Origin: Gambelia wislizenii
Lineage: Eukaryota > Chordata > Lepidosauria > Squamata > Crotaphytidae
Direction: 5' to 3'
Assembly (NCBI GenBank): GCA_030847615.1
Contig: JAUMIR010000001.1
Span: 440,130,687-440,194,686 of the forward strand
Length of the DNA stretch: 64,000 bases
The position numbers were made by a program, and so were the translations under genes. Shown here piece by piece: positions 9,883-20,830 of this stretch (position 1 is the stretch's first letter; the number at the start of each line of letters is the position of its first letter). Under the pieces are notes generated by a model. That model did not search any database. It saw only the letters and a list, made by a program, of their open reading frames with translations, and had not been told where the DNA came from.

Positions 9883-10092
9883 TCATCTAGCTACTAAAAT
9901 GGTTTTAATCACATCCTCATCATAACCAGCTACACTCTGTTTCTTTCTTTCAACCTCCAAGCATGGAGTTGTAAACCAGCCTGGATGAGGATGATAAAGC
10001 CTGGTTTGTAGAAGATCTAGCCACAGAGGAGAGTTCAGCTGTCCTGAATCTGAAGGTCTATCAGATTGGGAAACCAGGGGTGCTGTGGCCAC
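9883..10092 (-). pseudogene. Methyltransferase end / recombinase N-terminus, DIRS A
   Basis: The frame reads RPSDSGQLNSPLWLDLLQTR, PHPGW and then GYDEDVIKTILVAR. The last block aligns with SYDESVINTLLSSR in element B, the start of the DIRS tyrosine recombinase core-binding domain. The junction with the downstream catalytic part is lost. Confidence 0.6.
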
Positions 10093-10108
10093 CTGGAAGC
10101 AAAGAGAA

Positions 10109-10620
10109 TCACCTCTGCCCTCTGTCCCCTGATTTCCCTGAGTACCCTCGATAAGATAACAGATTTATCAGAGGAAAGAAAAAACACAAAACACGAGGCC
10201 ACACAATCATGAATGCATCAAAAGCTAACGCCCCCCCTCCCCCGCCCAGTATCTGGATACAATGTGGGAAAGCCTGTGATTGTTGTGCGAGGCAAACAGA
10301 TCCAACCACAGTATGCCTAATCTGTGCACAATCATCTGAAACACTAACAAATTTAGGCCCCACTCTGAAGTTGAGCAGGGCTAAGTAAACTGTCTGAAGT
10401 TTGAGAAAATTGATACCGTGGTCCCTTTCTGCCTGAGACCACAAACCCTGAACCATCTGAGATCTGTAGTGTGCCCCCCAACCCCTCAATAAGGTGTTGG
10501 TGGTCACCACTATCCTCCTGGTATCCCGAATTGGCATTCCTTCCAAAGGAACATCCGACAGCCACCATCTCAGAGATTCCTTTACTCAGGGTGAAAGATG
10601 GGCATGTAACTGACATTCTA
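10109..10620 (-). pseudogene. RNase H domain, DIRS A
   Basis: It reads VVTTNTLLRGWGAHYRSQM, VQGLWSQAERDHGINFLKLQ and VYLALLNF. In this family the first block normally carries a catalytic Asp (TTDAS-type); here it is Asn, so the copy would be inactive. A run of C residues near 10,232 and frame changes break it further. Confidence 0.75.
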
Positions 10621-11377
10621 AGCAACTTGATCTTGAAAGGGTAGGAGAACCCATTGCAGTTCTCTCAGATGGAATCTGGCCCAGGGGACCGAGCCTAGGC
10701 AAGCTACCATACTGCCTAATAACTTTGCTAGAGACATGAGGAGGAACTCCTCTTGGCTCAACACATCCCTGACCAAGTCTTGTAGCTTTGTTCTCTGATC
10801 GTCAGGGAGAAAGATGTGATACCTGACCATATCTATGATGGTTCCTAGGTGTTGCAACCACTGAACCGGTTCCAAATGACTCCTGTACTTGTTGAGCATG
10901 AACCCATGGGACTTCAGACACTGGATGATAGTCTGAACAGCGAGTGTTGCCTTTTGGAGTGATGACGCCTGTATTAACAGATCATCTGCGGGCGGGATGG
11001 ATCTGGATATGCAGATGGGCATCCTGTAAATCTAAAGAGGCTAAAAAATCCCTTCCTGGATACCCTCTAGAATCATCCGAAGAGTCTTCATGCATAACTT
11101 GCGCTTGGTGACCTAGCGATTGACCCTGCAAAGGTGGAGAATGGCTCTCCAATCCTTGTTTTTTCTTTGGAACTAAAAACAGAAGGGAATAGGACCCCCA
11201 AAATATCACTAATGTCAGCACTGGCTCTGTTGCCTGAATTTGTAGCAGGTGGTCTATAGTCTGATGCATGAGGATCCATTTCTCTACACAGATTGTCAGA
11301 CAAGAACAAATGAAAATAATTGGGAGTGGAAGTGGCAGGAAATCTATTGTATACCCCTGACTGACCACCCCAATCAC
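10618..11377 (-). pseudogene. Reverse transcriptase, DIRS A
   Basis: Pieces in order are LLFLVPKKK, DFLASLDLQDAHLHIQIHP (palm motif A), then PADDLLIQASS (the active-site box with Tyr replaced by Pro but both Asp kept), KSHGFMLNKYRSHLEPVQWL and LGTIIDM. There are at least two frame changes between the pieces. Confidence 0.8.
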
Positions 11378-11389
11378 CCAGGCATCTGA

Positions 11390-13270
11390 GGATGTAGTCT
11401 CCTAGATATGAGCAAATTGGGTCAGCTGACCTCCCACGGGAAGAAGCCTGCAGTCAAAGAGACTGCCCTGTCTTGCTCCCTTGTTTGTTGGTTTGGGAAG
11501 TACCAGCTTGGGAGAAGGTAGAAAAAGAACTTACTAGGCTGTTCAAAGAATTCCAGTTTTGCCTGTAGGATTTAAAATCCCTCCAATTAAACTGGCTCCT
11601 AGTCCCGTGAAAAGTGTGGCCCACAGGTCAAAAAGATTTGTGATCCTCCTTCTTAGGAAGCGATGGAAATGCTTCCTTTTAGTCATTTAGTCTCAATCAA
11701 AACCTCATCTAACGTGTCACCAAAAAGTTTGGATCCCGTGAAAAGGTTAGCCTTGCTATCTGCATTTAATTTTTAAGCCATAATTGGTGACGTGCAGCAA
11801 CGTTCACCGCCAAGGGTCTAGAAGAGAATTTTAGAGCATCCCAGCTAGTATCTGCCATGAAGGCAGAAGCTTTAGAGAGTTTATAGACACCTGCTTGAAT
11901 TTGGTCTCCCTCTCAGGGATGCCAACCACAATGTCCTTGATCCACCTAATTACCTCCCCAATAGTTAGGGCTGAGGCTTCACGTGCCCTGTGCAGAAAAA
12001 CCTCCACTTTCTTATCCTCATGGCTTTTAAGGTTGTTGTTGCCATTGCGAGGAAAGAAGGGAGCCTGAGACCAATCCTGCAACAGAAGCAAAAAAGGGGG
12101 GTGGCAATTTAAACGTATTCATAACCTCTGTAGGTAATTACAAAATGACATGGCCACTGTAGGGGACAGGTGAGCAGTTCCAGGGTGCAGCTATTCACCT
12201 TCCAACACTTCAGAAAACATTTCAGGAAAAGGAATACAGTTGTCCCTCTGTATCCATGGATTTAAGTATTCACAGCTTGAAAATATTCTTAAAAAAATAA
12301 TATTCCAAAAGCAAACCTTGATTTTGCCATCTTATATAAGGGATACTATTTTGCTATGTCATTGCATATACTGGCACTTGAGTATTCACGGATTTTGGTA
12401 TCCACGGGGGGTCCTGGAACCAACCCCCCGTGAATATGAAGGGACAACTGTAATATGATGGTCTAAATTGCCCTTGGATTTCAATTCAGGTAGCCTTTAG
12501 TCTGAGATTCAGACTCAGGGGCAGTCACAGAGAGGCCCGAGGTGTTTGTTTTTTTAAACCTTGCATGCCCATATCTGAAGAGCACTGGCATCACACAGCC
12601 TGAGTAAGACCTGATCAGCCAGCAAGTCACATTCCTCTGATGACAATTCTCCCTGTCCCTATTGGAAGCCTCAATAGAGTCCTCTGACTTCTAATCCTCC
12701 CATGAAGTAACGATAGAAAAGCATTGCTTCATTTATCATCTTTTTAGGTGGAGAATCTATTGTATCCTGGGGAATGGGAGTATCTCTAACTCCCTGCCCC
12801 AGTGCTGTGTGAGAGGTCAAAGAAGCTCTCTTTCTCTCCTTCCCTTCTTGAGTCGGGGCAGCAGACACAGGCAATGAAAGAAATGGCACGGCTCTGCCCC
12901 CTGGATGTTGCTTTTGGCAGGAAGATCCCACGGCCTCTAAATCATAAGCTGCACTATTACATTGCTGTTGATTCAGCAAAGCTGGCTGAGAGGCCAGCAG
13001 CACACCTATCAGAAGTGTTTTTACACTATGAACTTGATAAAGCCTGTGTCTCTAGGATTGTGGGGGATTCCATTCCCTTCCGCTGACATTGCTCTGAACT
13101 GCCACTCATCTCTTGAGATGGTGCAGAAGCTCCATTTGCCTGATCATTCCAACTGGTGCTTTTGCCTGCGTCAACTCCGTCCCTTGTTTTGGACCTCCAC
13201 TCCCACCATGGCAGCTTGAAGTGGTGGTCAAAGTTTTCTCCTGTACAGAATCCTGAGTTCTTGGCTCTGA
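11390..13270 (-). pseudogene. Gag-like region, DIRS A
   Basis: It includes PFFPRNGNNNLKSHEDKKVE and FLHRAREASALTIGEVIRWI near 12,090-11,940, homologous to the gag of elements F and G, and an N-terminal part with IPQDTIDSPPKKMINEAMLF near 12,790-12,700. A MITE at 12,237-12,450 splits the two parts. The start is uncertain, possibly the ATG near 13,271. Confidence 0.6.
12237..12450. mobile_element. Tigger-like palindromic MITE, 214 bp
   Basis: The ends CAGTTGTCCCTCTGTATCC and ATATGAAGGGACAACTG are inverted and flanked by TA on both sides, the TA target duplication of the mariner/Tigger superfamily. Its length equals that of the copy at 19,949. It is inserted in the gag of DIRS A. Confidence 0.85.
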
Positions 13271-13690
13271 CATGTAAATTCAGTTTTAAAAATATTACTA
13301 CTTAACTTGCATTTTAAAAAAATCTTTTAAAGTGCTTCATTCTCTGCCATCCTTTCTACTCTTTCCTTTTTCTTTTTTTGTGATGGAGTAGTGCTACCAA
13401 GCTCTCTGACTCACTCTCATGCAAAATAATAATTCTTTATAATAGTCCACCCTCTTTAATTTTAGAAACATGCTGGGTATTGGTCATCTGAATTCCAGCA
13501 ATCTTACTATTTTCTAGACTCACAATTTGCTGAGCAGCAGTCACTGTGTTAGACTCAGTTACCAGATCTGGCATGTTATTTTTCTTTTTCTCCAAATATA
13601 AAAGAGTGTCCCTTTGTCTGCCTCATGTCTGTAACCCTTCTATTTTTATAAATTCCCTCCATTTCTTAATATTAATTTTCCTTAATTTAA
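13271..13690. other. Intronic DNA, no recognised feature
   Basis: T-rich, non-coding sequence between DIRS A and BovB copy 2. I see nothing recognisable. Confidence 0.5.
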
Positions 13691-15265
13691 TGTGTTTGAG
13701 CAAGTACTATGGGGGAAACAGTTAGCTGGCAAGGCAGGAAACAAAAAACTAGCAGAGAAGGGAAGGGAGTCAATGGACATAACAGCAAAAGAATCTTGGA
13801 CTCCTGCATAGTCAGCTGGTGCATGAGGAATAACCTGAGTGCATGGATTGGCCCTCTTTTGCCATCCAAAGAATATTCAGAATACATTCCAATCCCCAAG
13901 AAAGAACACCAGGAACTATAGTAACCATTAGAGTATTGCACTGATCTCCCATACAAACAAAGATACTTGGGATTTTACAATAAAGACTTCTATCCTATAT
14001 GGAGTGGGAAATGGCAGATGTTAAAGCTAGGTTCAGAAAAGGAAGAGGCATTAGCAATCACACTGCAAACGTATGTTGGATAATGGAACCAAAGAATTTC
14101 AGAAGAAAATCAACCCACCCTTTATAGATTAGAGCCTTTAATTGTGTAGATCACGACAAATTATGGCTCACTCTAGAAGAAACGGGTGTGCCACAACATC
14201 TGATTGTCCTTATGCATAACTTATACTTTAGACAAGAGGCCTCAGTCAGGACACAATGTGAAGAAACAGAATGCTTTCCCATTGGCAATGGGACATTTTA
14301 TCAAACTTATCTGTTTAATTTATATTCAGAACATACCATGTGGAAAGCAGGATTAGACTCAGAGGGAGAAAAATTGGGGGAAGGAACATCAATAATTTAA
14401 AATATGCAGACGACACCATAGTACTTGCAACAAATAGTAAAGAACTAGGAATGACTACTGATGAAAGTTGAGGAAGAAAGTGAAAGAGCAGGGTTACAGC
14501 TGGATTATGAAGAACAAAAAAATAATGACAACACAATTACATAGGTTTGAAAGTGGGTAATGAAGACATAGAATAGTTAAAGATTTTCTGTACCTTGGCT
14601 CAGTTATCAACCTAAATGGAGAGTGTAGTAAAGGAAAGTGTAGTAAAGCCCTGGTGGCGCAGTGGTTAAATGCCAGTACTGCAGCCACAATGTTGTGAGT
14701 TCGATCCCACAGGGCTCCAAGGTTCACTCAACCTTCCATCTTTCCATAGGTCAGTAAAATGAGTATCCAGCTTGTGGGGGCAATTAACTAATACACATTG
14801 GAAACTGTTTAATGCAGTGTAGATGTGTAAATTACTATTGCTTAAAACTATTTGTAAGCCGCTTTGATAGCCATTGTGGCTGAAGGGCGGGGTATAAATA
14901 CCTAATTAATTTTTTTAAAAAACTAAGACTTGGAAAGGCAAATATGTAAAAAATAGATAAGATCCTCAAGTATAAAGGAATATAATTAAATACCAAAGTC
15001 AGAATAATACATATTATATTATTATACTTTGGACATATCATGGGATGACTTTGGAAAGTATGATAATGCTTGGTAAAGTAGGAGATAGTAGGAAAACAGG
15101 AAGGCCACAAATGGAGATGGATGTATGCAATCAAGAAGCCACAGCCCTGAGTTTGCAAGACTTGAGCAGAGTAGTTGAGAATTGGGGATCTTAGAGGTTT
15201 CTCATTCATAAGGTCGACAGAAGTTGAAGTTGACCTGATGACAAATAACAGCAACAACAAAACAT
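13690..15265 (+). pseudogene. BovB/RTE LINE, decayed copy 2
   Basis: The reverse transcriptase of an RTE element can be followed in broken frames: FRKGRGISNHTANVCWIMEP (about 14,032-14,090), an RT motif A trace AFNCVDHDKLW (14,137-14,170), GVPQHLIVLMHNLYFRQEAS (14,188-14,247), FNLYSEHTMWKAGL (14,308-14,350) and KYADDTIVLAT (14,400-14,433), which keeps the ADD active site. The 3' UTR runs to about 15,265, with the typical end in which GAGGTTTCTCATTCATAAGG is followed by GTCGACAGAAGTTGAAGTTG and a CAACAACAAAA tail. A SINE sits at 14,646-14,930. The first 230 bp match the endonuclease leader shared with copy 1, so the copy has a large internal deletion. Confidence 0.8.
14646..14930 (+). repeat. 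tRNA-derived SINE (full length)
   Basis: The head has a pol III box A, TGGCGCAGTGG, and box B, GTTCGATCC. The body reads TCAGTAAAATGAGTATCCAG, AATGCAGTGTAGATGTGTAAA and TTTGTAAGCCGCTTTGATAG, with an L2-like end GGGCGGGGTATAAATA. The insertion splits BovB copy 2. The 11-nt motif AGTGTAGTAAA occurs twice just before it. Confidence 0.88.
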
Positions 15266-16430
15266 TGCTTTCATAAATATATAGCATACTGAGCATGATC
15301 CACTAGGACACTTATGTTAAGAGAATCAGGAGGCCCTTCTCCCGCCTTCTCCTGTGTGCCCTCAAAATGTGTTCTGGAGGGCCAAAAATCTTTTCAGAGT
15401 AGATGGGGAATGAAAGTTCCATTACACTGGGGCCAGGTGGTAGCTGACACTGGATTAGGCCATTTTGCAAATCACTCTTAGCTTTTTCTTAGGCCCATTG
15501 ACACCATGGAATGAATAACCAAGGCATACTATTAACCTGGAATAATTTTTAATGTTTCCATTTTTAATGTTATACTTTTGATTTTTTTATTTCTCAGATG
15601 GAGTGATTGGTAAATATGTGAAAATGCTACTGCAACAAAAATGTGTAAAATGTCTATTTTTTTAATGCTACAAGATCATAACTGGCATTGTAAACCTAAC
15701 ACTGAAACACTTGTCTTAATGACAGAGCCTCTTATGATCTGCCAAAGGCTTCTGAAGAATTAGGAAAGCAGAATGCAGCAGGCAGAATACACATTGTCTG
15801 CTTAAGGGCTTGGGTGGCTTCCAACATATTACAATGAACATCAAAGAAAAAAACTCAGACATTCAAACAACATGATCACAGGAACCAAAATCAAATGCAG
15901 ATAGCTGGAGGTGTCCTTCAGAAACTGGATTTGAAACGAACATATGCTACACAACATGGGCAATAGGAGAAGAAGCTGGAAATGTGTATATCTAACAATG
16001 CTCTGTTGCTGGGTTGGTAAATAAGAAAAATATGGGCAACACAAGCAGCATTACATAGCCAGATTGTCAGCAATAGATGCCACTACTTGGGGTGGGGGAG
16101 CGGCAGGGAAAAGGACGTTTTATTCCACATGAAGCTCAAGCTGCATGTCAAAGGTAAATGTGTTTTCCAGAAGAAAATATACTAGTACGGTATATAAATA
16201 CTCTAAATTTGATAGTTATATTCATTTGGTCATCAAGTGATCAGTTTGTTTAGTAAAAAACAGTGTGCATGCTTTCCTTACATCTATTTTCTTTTCTGAA
16301 AACAATTTCTATTTCCCTCCTGCAAAGGGACTGAGTTTGGCTTATCAAAGCAATGACTAATAGACAAATATCAGAAGTATAGATAAATGTTATCAAAGCC
16401 TTTGGGTCTCTCAAATGCTAATGCACATAT
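15266..16430. other. Intronic DNA, no recognised feature
   Basis: AT-rich sequence with no convincing frame, repeat family or RNA gene. Confidence 0.5.
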
Positions 16431-16432
16431 TT

Positions 16433-16612
16433 TTAGACTGCTTTAATCTTTTAAATTTATTCATACTTTTTATTTATGTTTTAATATGTTTTCAGTTTAT
16501 TTAAATTATTCTTATTGTTTTAAATAGTTCTAGCCTGTTCGTATTAATTTTACTTTTAAGCTGCCTTCAGGTCTTTTAATACAGGATAGGGTATAAATAA
16601 ATAAATGAGAGG
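16433..16612 (+). repeat. L2-like LINE 3' tail
   Basis: T-rich 3' UTR sequence with alternating TTTTAAT/TTTATTTA blocks ends in TTTTAAGCTGCCTTCAGG and GGGTATAAATAAATAAA. This is the tail form of sauropsid L2/CR1-like LINEs. Confidence 0.6.
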
Positions 16613-16739
16613 ACAGTAGAAAGGAAAAGTACACATTTAGTGCTTTACAGCTCCTTCCTAACAATTTTAAATTGTTCCATGCACAATTCAGGAATCATCA
16701 TCTTCTGGATCAGACCGGATTAAATAGTAAAGTTACTTG

Positions 16740-16778
16740 CCATATATAGATATAGATAGATACAGATATAAATATATC
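16740..16778. repeat. Imperfect (GATA)n-type simple repeat
   Basis: A short run of TATAGATA/ATATA units. Confidence 0.7.
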
Positions 16779-16812
16779 ATCTCTGGACTAGAACAGAACT
16801 CAATTTGCCACT

Positions 16813-17013
16813 TGGTATGCTTGTTGTTGTGTGCCTTCAAGTAATTTCCAACTTATGGCAACCCTAAGGTGACCCTATCATGGAGTTTTCTGAGGCTGAG
16901 AGTAACTGACTTACCCAAAGTCACCCAGTGAGTCTTCATGGCCAAGCAGGCATTCAAACCATGGTCTCCAGAGTCACAGTCCAACATTCAAACCACTAAA
17001 CCATGCTGGCTCA
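16813..17013 (-). repeat. Sauria SINE, near full length
   Basis: Read on the minus strand it opens with a tRNA-like head, GAGCCAGCATGGTTTAGTGG and TTTGAATGTTGGACTGTGAC. Box A reads TGGTTTAGTGG; box B is degenerate. The body includes TCACTGGGTGACTTTGGG and CAGCCTCAGAAAACTCC, and the BovB-type tail ends in ACAACAACAAGC. The family is restricted to squamates and uses BovB for mobilisation. Confidence 0.85.
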
Positions 17014-17590
17014 GTTTATTATTAGCCTCACATTAAGCACTACTGCCCACTCGGTAGTTAATATAATTAAGAGAAGAAACGTTGGATGCTATGAGAAAAT
17101 GCCTCTGACAATTTTTGTAGGCATGTGACAAGCAGTTTTACTGCTGAACTTATAATCAGTACCTGTGATAACTCCAAAGTTGCAGCAGTGATGAATTCCA
17201 TAGATACCTCCCAAGTACACACTTAAGGGGTAATCCTTGGTCTTGAAGCATGAGGTAAAAAAATCAAAGGTCACCCAGATGATAGATTGGGTGCTATGTA
17301 CTGCTGTTGACTAGAATGTCTATCCAATGGACAGGCTGCCCTCATTAACATGAATAGCAAAAACAAGTGGAACTCTTCTCCCTGACTTCCATTTTTATAT
17401 GCAGAATATTCTTTGGTAGGAAGAAAGGTTCAGCCATAACCAATATCTACCTTGACTATGGAGTGCAATATTCAGAGACAGGTCTACAACCCTTTCTCTT
17501 CTTTTCAAAGGTCATGACTTACTTACTGGTCACAAGTATTTTACTATAAAATTTTATATTGTTTGATATTATTTTTGTATTCTGAAAAAC
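17014..17590. other. Intronic DNA, no recognised feature
   Basis: Non-coding; the short open frames have no recognisable homology. Confidence 0.5.
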
Positions 17591-17591
17591 A

Positions 17592-18990
17592 AGTCATGCC
17601 AGATTAATCTTACCTCTTTTTTTGATAGAGTTACAGACTTGGTAGATGAAGGGAATGCTGTGGATATAGTGTATCTTGAGTTCAGTAAGGCCTTTGACAA
17701 AGTCCTCCATGAGATTCTTGCAAAAAAGTTAGTAACATGTGGGCTAGACAATGCAGCTGTTAGGTGGATTTGTAATTGGTCGACGGGCCGAATCCAAAGG
17801 GTAGTCCTGGAGAGAAGTGACCAGTGGGGTTCCTCAGGTTCTGTCCTGGGCCCAGTGCTATTCAACATCTTTATCAATTACTTAGATGAGGGAATAGAGG
17901 GCACACTTAACAGATGACACCAAATTAGGAGGGGTAGCTAATAGCTCAGAGAACAGGATCAGAACTCAAAATGACCTGAACAGATTAGAAAGCTGGGGCA
18001 AAACTAACAAAATGAATTTCAACAGTAAGAAATGTAGAGTACTACACTTGGGTAGTAAAAATGAAAGGCAGATATAGGATGGGTGACACCTGGCTTGATG
18101 GCAGTACATGCAAAAGGGATCTAGGAGTCTTAGTGGATGACAAACTGAATATGAATCAGCAGTATGACCTGGCAGCTAAAAAAGCCAATGCAATTCTAGG
18201 CTGCATCAATAGGAGTATAGTGTCTAGATTAAGGGAAGTAATAGTGCTACTCTGCTCTGGTTTAGTCAGACATCACCTGGAATACTGTATCCAGTTTTGG
18301 GCACCACAATTCAAGAAGAATATGGACAAGCCAGAACATGTCCAGAAGAAGGCTACCAGGATGGTGGGAGGTCTGGAAACTATGCCCTATGAGGAGCGGC
18401 TTAGGGAGCTGGGTATATTTTTTTATTGTTGTTGTTGTTATCATCATCATCATCATCATCATCATCACATTTATTTATATAGCGCCATAGGCTTTACATA
18501 GCGCTTTACAAAAGAGAAAAAAAAAACCAATCCATAATAAACACAAAAACCTGCCTACGGTGCACAATTTAAAACCACAAACAAGATTATAAAATTAATA
18601 AAACATTACTATAACAGGATAAAACAATACTATATAAAAGCCTGGGGAAGAGAAGGTTAAGAGGGGACATGATAGCCATGTTTAAATGTTTGAAGGGGTA
18701 TCATACTGAGGATGGAGCAAGCTTGTTTTCTGTGGCTCCAGATACTAGGATATGGAGTAATGGAGTCAAACTACAGGAAAAGAGATTGCTGTAGGAAGAA
18801 CTTCCTGATAGTAAGAGCTGTTCAGCAGTAGAATGCACTGCCTCAGAGTGTTGTGGGGTCTCCTTCTTTGGAGGTTTTTAAACAGAGTCTAGATGGCCAT
18901 CTGTCAGGAATGCTTTTACTGTTTATTACAGCATGGCAGGGGGTTGGACTGGAAGGTCCTTGTGGTCTCTTCGAACTCAATGATTCTATG
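17592..18990 (+). pseudogene. CR1 LINE, 5'-truncated, with an internal insertion
   Basis: The ORF2 C-terminal half is legible: VDIVYLEFSKAFDKVLHEIL (RT motif A), LAKKLVTCGLD, GSVLGPVLFNIFINYLDEGI, then after a frame change FADDTKLGG-like sequence (17,915-17,935) and TWLDGSTCKRDLGVLVDDKL, HHLEYCIQFWAPQFKKNMDK and YEERLRELGIF. At 18,420-18,650 a foreign segment with (TTG)n and (ATC)n runs splits the ORF end. The 3' UTR resumes at 18,650 and ends at GGGTTGGACTGGAAGG, TCTCTTCGAACTCAATGATT and CTATG, the CR1 end. The truncated start and missing bases make it inactive. Confidence 0.88.
18420..18650. repeat. Insertion in CR1 with (TTG)n/(ATC)n runs
   Basis: A (TTG)4-5 run, nine ATC units at about 18,440-18,468, then TTTATATAGCGCCATAGGC and GCGCTTTACAAAAGAG, followed by A-rich DNA. 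The CR1 sequence continues on both sides. It looks like a short element with a microsatellite end, perhaps a LINE 3' end on the minus strand. Confidence 0.6.
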
Positions 18991-19063
18991 TATTTGTTTT
19001 AAACATTGTAGTATTTTGCTTCCTCTTTCTTTTTTCTTGTGTGTTGTGTCTTAAATTCAAATT

Positions 19064-19475
19064 GTATACAATTATCTGCATTTGGCGATGGCAGGAGGAA
19101 GGGAGGGGGAGGAAGGATCTCACTTCACCATCCCTTCCCCTGGGAGGGCTCCTGTCACTGGCGGTGATTGCGGGGGCAAAGGGATAAGGGAGGAGCGATA
19201 TTGCCTCCCTCCACTTTCCCCTTCACCCCTACAATTGCCACCATAGCAGGGACATGGGGGGCGAAGGGGGGGAGTGATCTTGCCTCTTCCCCTCCTCCCT
19301 TTGCCACTGCAATCGCCGCTGAAGCAGGGCCATGGTGGGGACAAAGGGGGCGGAGGAGCGATCTCACCTCCCCCCTTTCCCTGGGATGGCATTAGCAATT
19401 ATCCGCAGAATTCACCGTCTGCAGGGGGGCCCCGAAACCAATCTCCCATAGATATGTGGGTGCTACTGTACAGTA
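19064..19475. repeat. Tigger-like fragment carrying a GC-rich minisatellite
   Basis: The flanks look like eroded Tigger ends (ATTATCCGCAGAATTCACCG, GTGGGTGCTACTGTA). Between them, about 19,085-19,395, a unit of roughly 80-90 bp occurs about three times; each copy has GGAG(C/T)GATCTTGCCTC, then a C-rich stretch, GCCACTGCAATCGCC and AGGGCCATGGTGGGG-type sequence. It differs sharply in base composition from its surroundings. Confidence 0.6.
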
Positions 19476-19948
19476 TCTTGTAAGCTAGTTTGGTAACCTT
19501 TTTGGCTAAAGCATAGGGTATAAATGCTTTAAATAAATTAATATACTGTAGAGAACATATAAAATGTGTATAAAACATTTTTGATACTGGGGGTATGGCC
19601 TACTAAAAATCAAGCACTTTTGAGTCCCACTGAGTTCAGTGGATGAATTAAAAACATGCTTGGACCATGTCGCATTTTACAGGATCATTAATTCCTTTGA
19701 AATGGGTCCTCATTCTAGAGATACAATTGATAGGCCAGAACAAAAATTACACAGGGTATAAATTCCTGACATGCTAATACAACACATGTAGGCTAAGCAA
19801 TCTGTTTTAAATTTGACCTGGAATGTGCAATGTTGTAGGGGTAAGTTTTTCTTACACCTTGTATCACATCTTGTTTATCTGGTGTCATATTTCATTACCC
19901 ACCCACCTGTACCTCCTTTAACATCACCTGTTAGTCGATATGTCTGTA

Positions 19949-20162
19949 CAGTTGTCCCTTCGTATTCGCTGGGCTTTGGTTCCAGGACCCCCCATGGATA
20001 CCAAAATCCATGAATACTCAAGTCCCATTATATGCAATGGCATAGCAAAATGGCGTCCCTTATATAAGATGGCAAAATCAAGGTTTGCTTTTTGGAATAT
20101 TATTTTTTAAGAATATTTTCAAGCCGTGAATACTTAAATCCGTGGATATGGAGGAACAACTA
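19949..20162. mobile_element. Tigger-like palindromic MITE, 214 bp
   Basis: This is the same family and length as the copy at 12,237, in the opposite orientation. The left end is CAGTTGTCCCTTCGTATTCG and the right end ATATGGAGGAACAACTA, with TA at both flanks. Confidence 0.82.
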
Positions 20163-20164
20163 TA

Positions 20165-20560
20165 GTTATATTCTTAGAATGGCTATACTGAAACTGTGAA
20201 TGTTCAATTTTTTGCAGGTCTGATGGCTGAGGGAGCCTGTTTTACATCTAATTTTCCCTTTGTTTTTCCTACATGTCTCTATGATGGGAGGTTTCTGGAA
20301 GCATTGAATAATTTGTCTTGAATCTCCTGAGACAGAGGTGGATGGGATTTTGCTGGTCAACCTGTTCCCCAGTGCAAGACATCCAGAGCTAGACCAACAA
20401 TTGCTGTCCAACCTCTGCTTGAAATAAAGGAGACACTATTCCTGTCGTAATTGACAAACTGCTCTTATTATTACATGCTTATATGTGACAGCTATTTGAG
20501 GACTGTTGTCATATTCACACTAAACAGTCTCTCTGTAGGCTAAATATAACCATTTTCCAG
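20165..20560. other. Intronic DNA, no recognised feature
   Basis: No gene or repeat recognised. Confidence 0.45.
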
Positions 20561-20830
20561 CTCCTCTTCATATGATCTTGTTTTCTACACTACTGATCAC
20601 TTTCACTGCCTCTAGTTTGTTTACAATACTTCATGAAACATAGTACCTAGAATTGGACACAGTACTGAAGAGGATGGACTAGTGCAGAATAAAGTGGAAC
20701 TATTGATTTGCATGACTGATTACAATCCAATTATCCTTTTCATGTGTACTTCTGCATACACATTGGTAGTCAGGTATCCCTCACCTGTGTATTAGATTTT
20801 TATTTTATTTGATGGAGATTTTTTTCATTT
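20560..20830 (-). repeat. Old CR1-like LINE fragment
   Basis: The minus-strand content matches the CR1 segment around 18,230-18,320 in divergent form: TAGAATTGGACACAGTACT (compare the reverse of AATACTGTATCCAGTTTTGG) next to GCAGAATAAAGTGGAACTAT (compare the reverse of AGTGCTACTCTGCTC). It is much more diverged than the copy at 17.6 kb. Confidence 0.55.

Larger units (their letters stand above)
8530..13270 (-). mobile_element. DIRS retrotransposon, decayed (element A)
   Basis: Read on the minus strand, the order is gag (13.27-11.45 kb), reverse transcriptase (11.38-10.62), RNase H (10.6-10.1), a methyltransferase-like tail, tyrosine recombinase (10.1-8.64), an internal complementary region and a 3' inverted terminus (8.53-8.64). 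This is the DIRS order. All domains are broken by stops and frame shifts. A 214-bp MITE lies inside gag, and parts of the recombinase have been replaced by low-complexity DNA (9.26-9.83 kb). No 5' inverted terminus is recognisable near 13.3 kb. It sits in the long RALGAPA1 intron, in the same orientation as the gene. Confidence 0.75.

Noticed and set aside
14646..14720. tRNA gene
   Set aside because: Box A and B are present but they belong to a SINE head; the cloverleaf is not complete and the body continues as SINE sequence.
18061..18501. Protein with a poly-His run
   Set aside because: The frame is the CR1 ORF2 C-terminus running into the (ATC)n insert. The His run is a simple-repeat translation.
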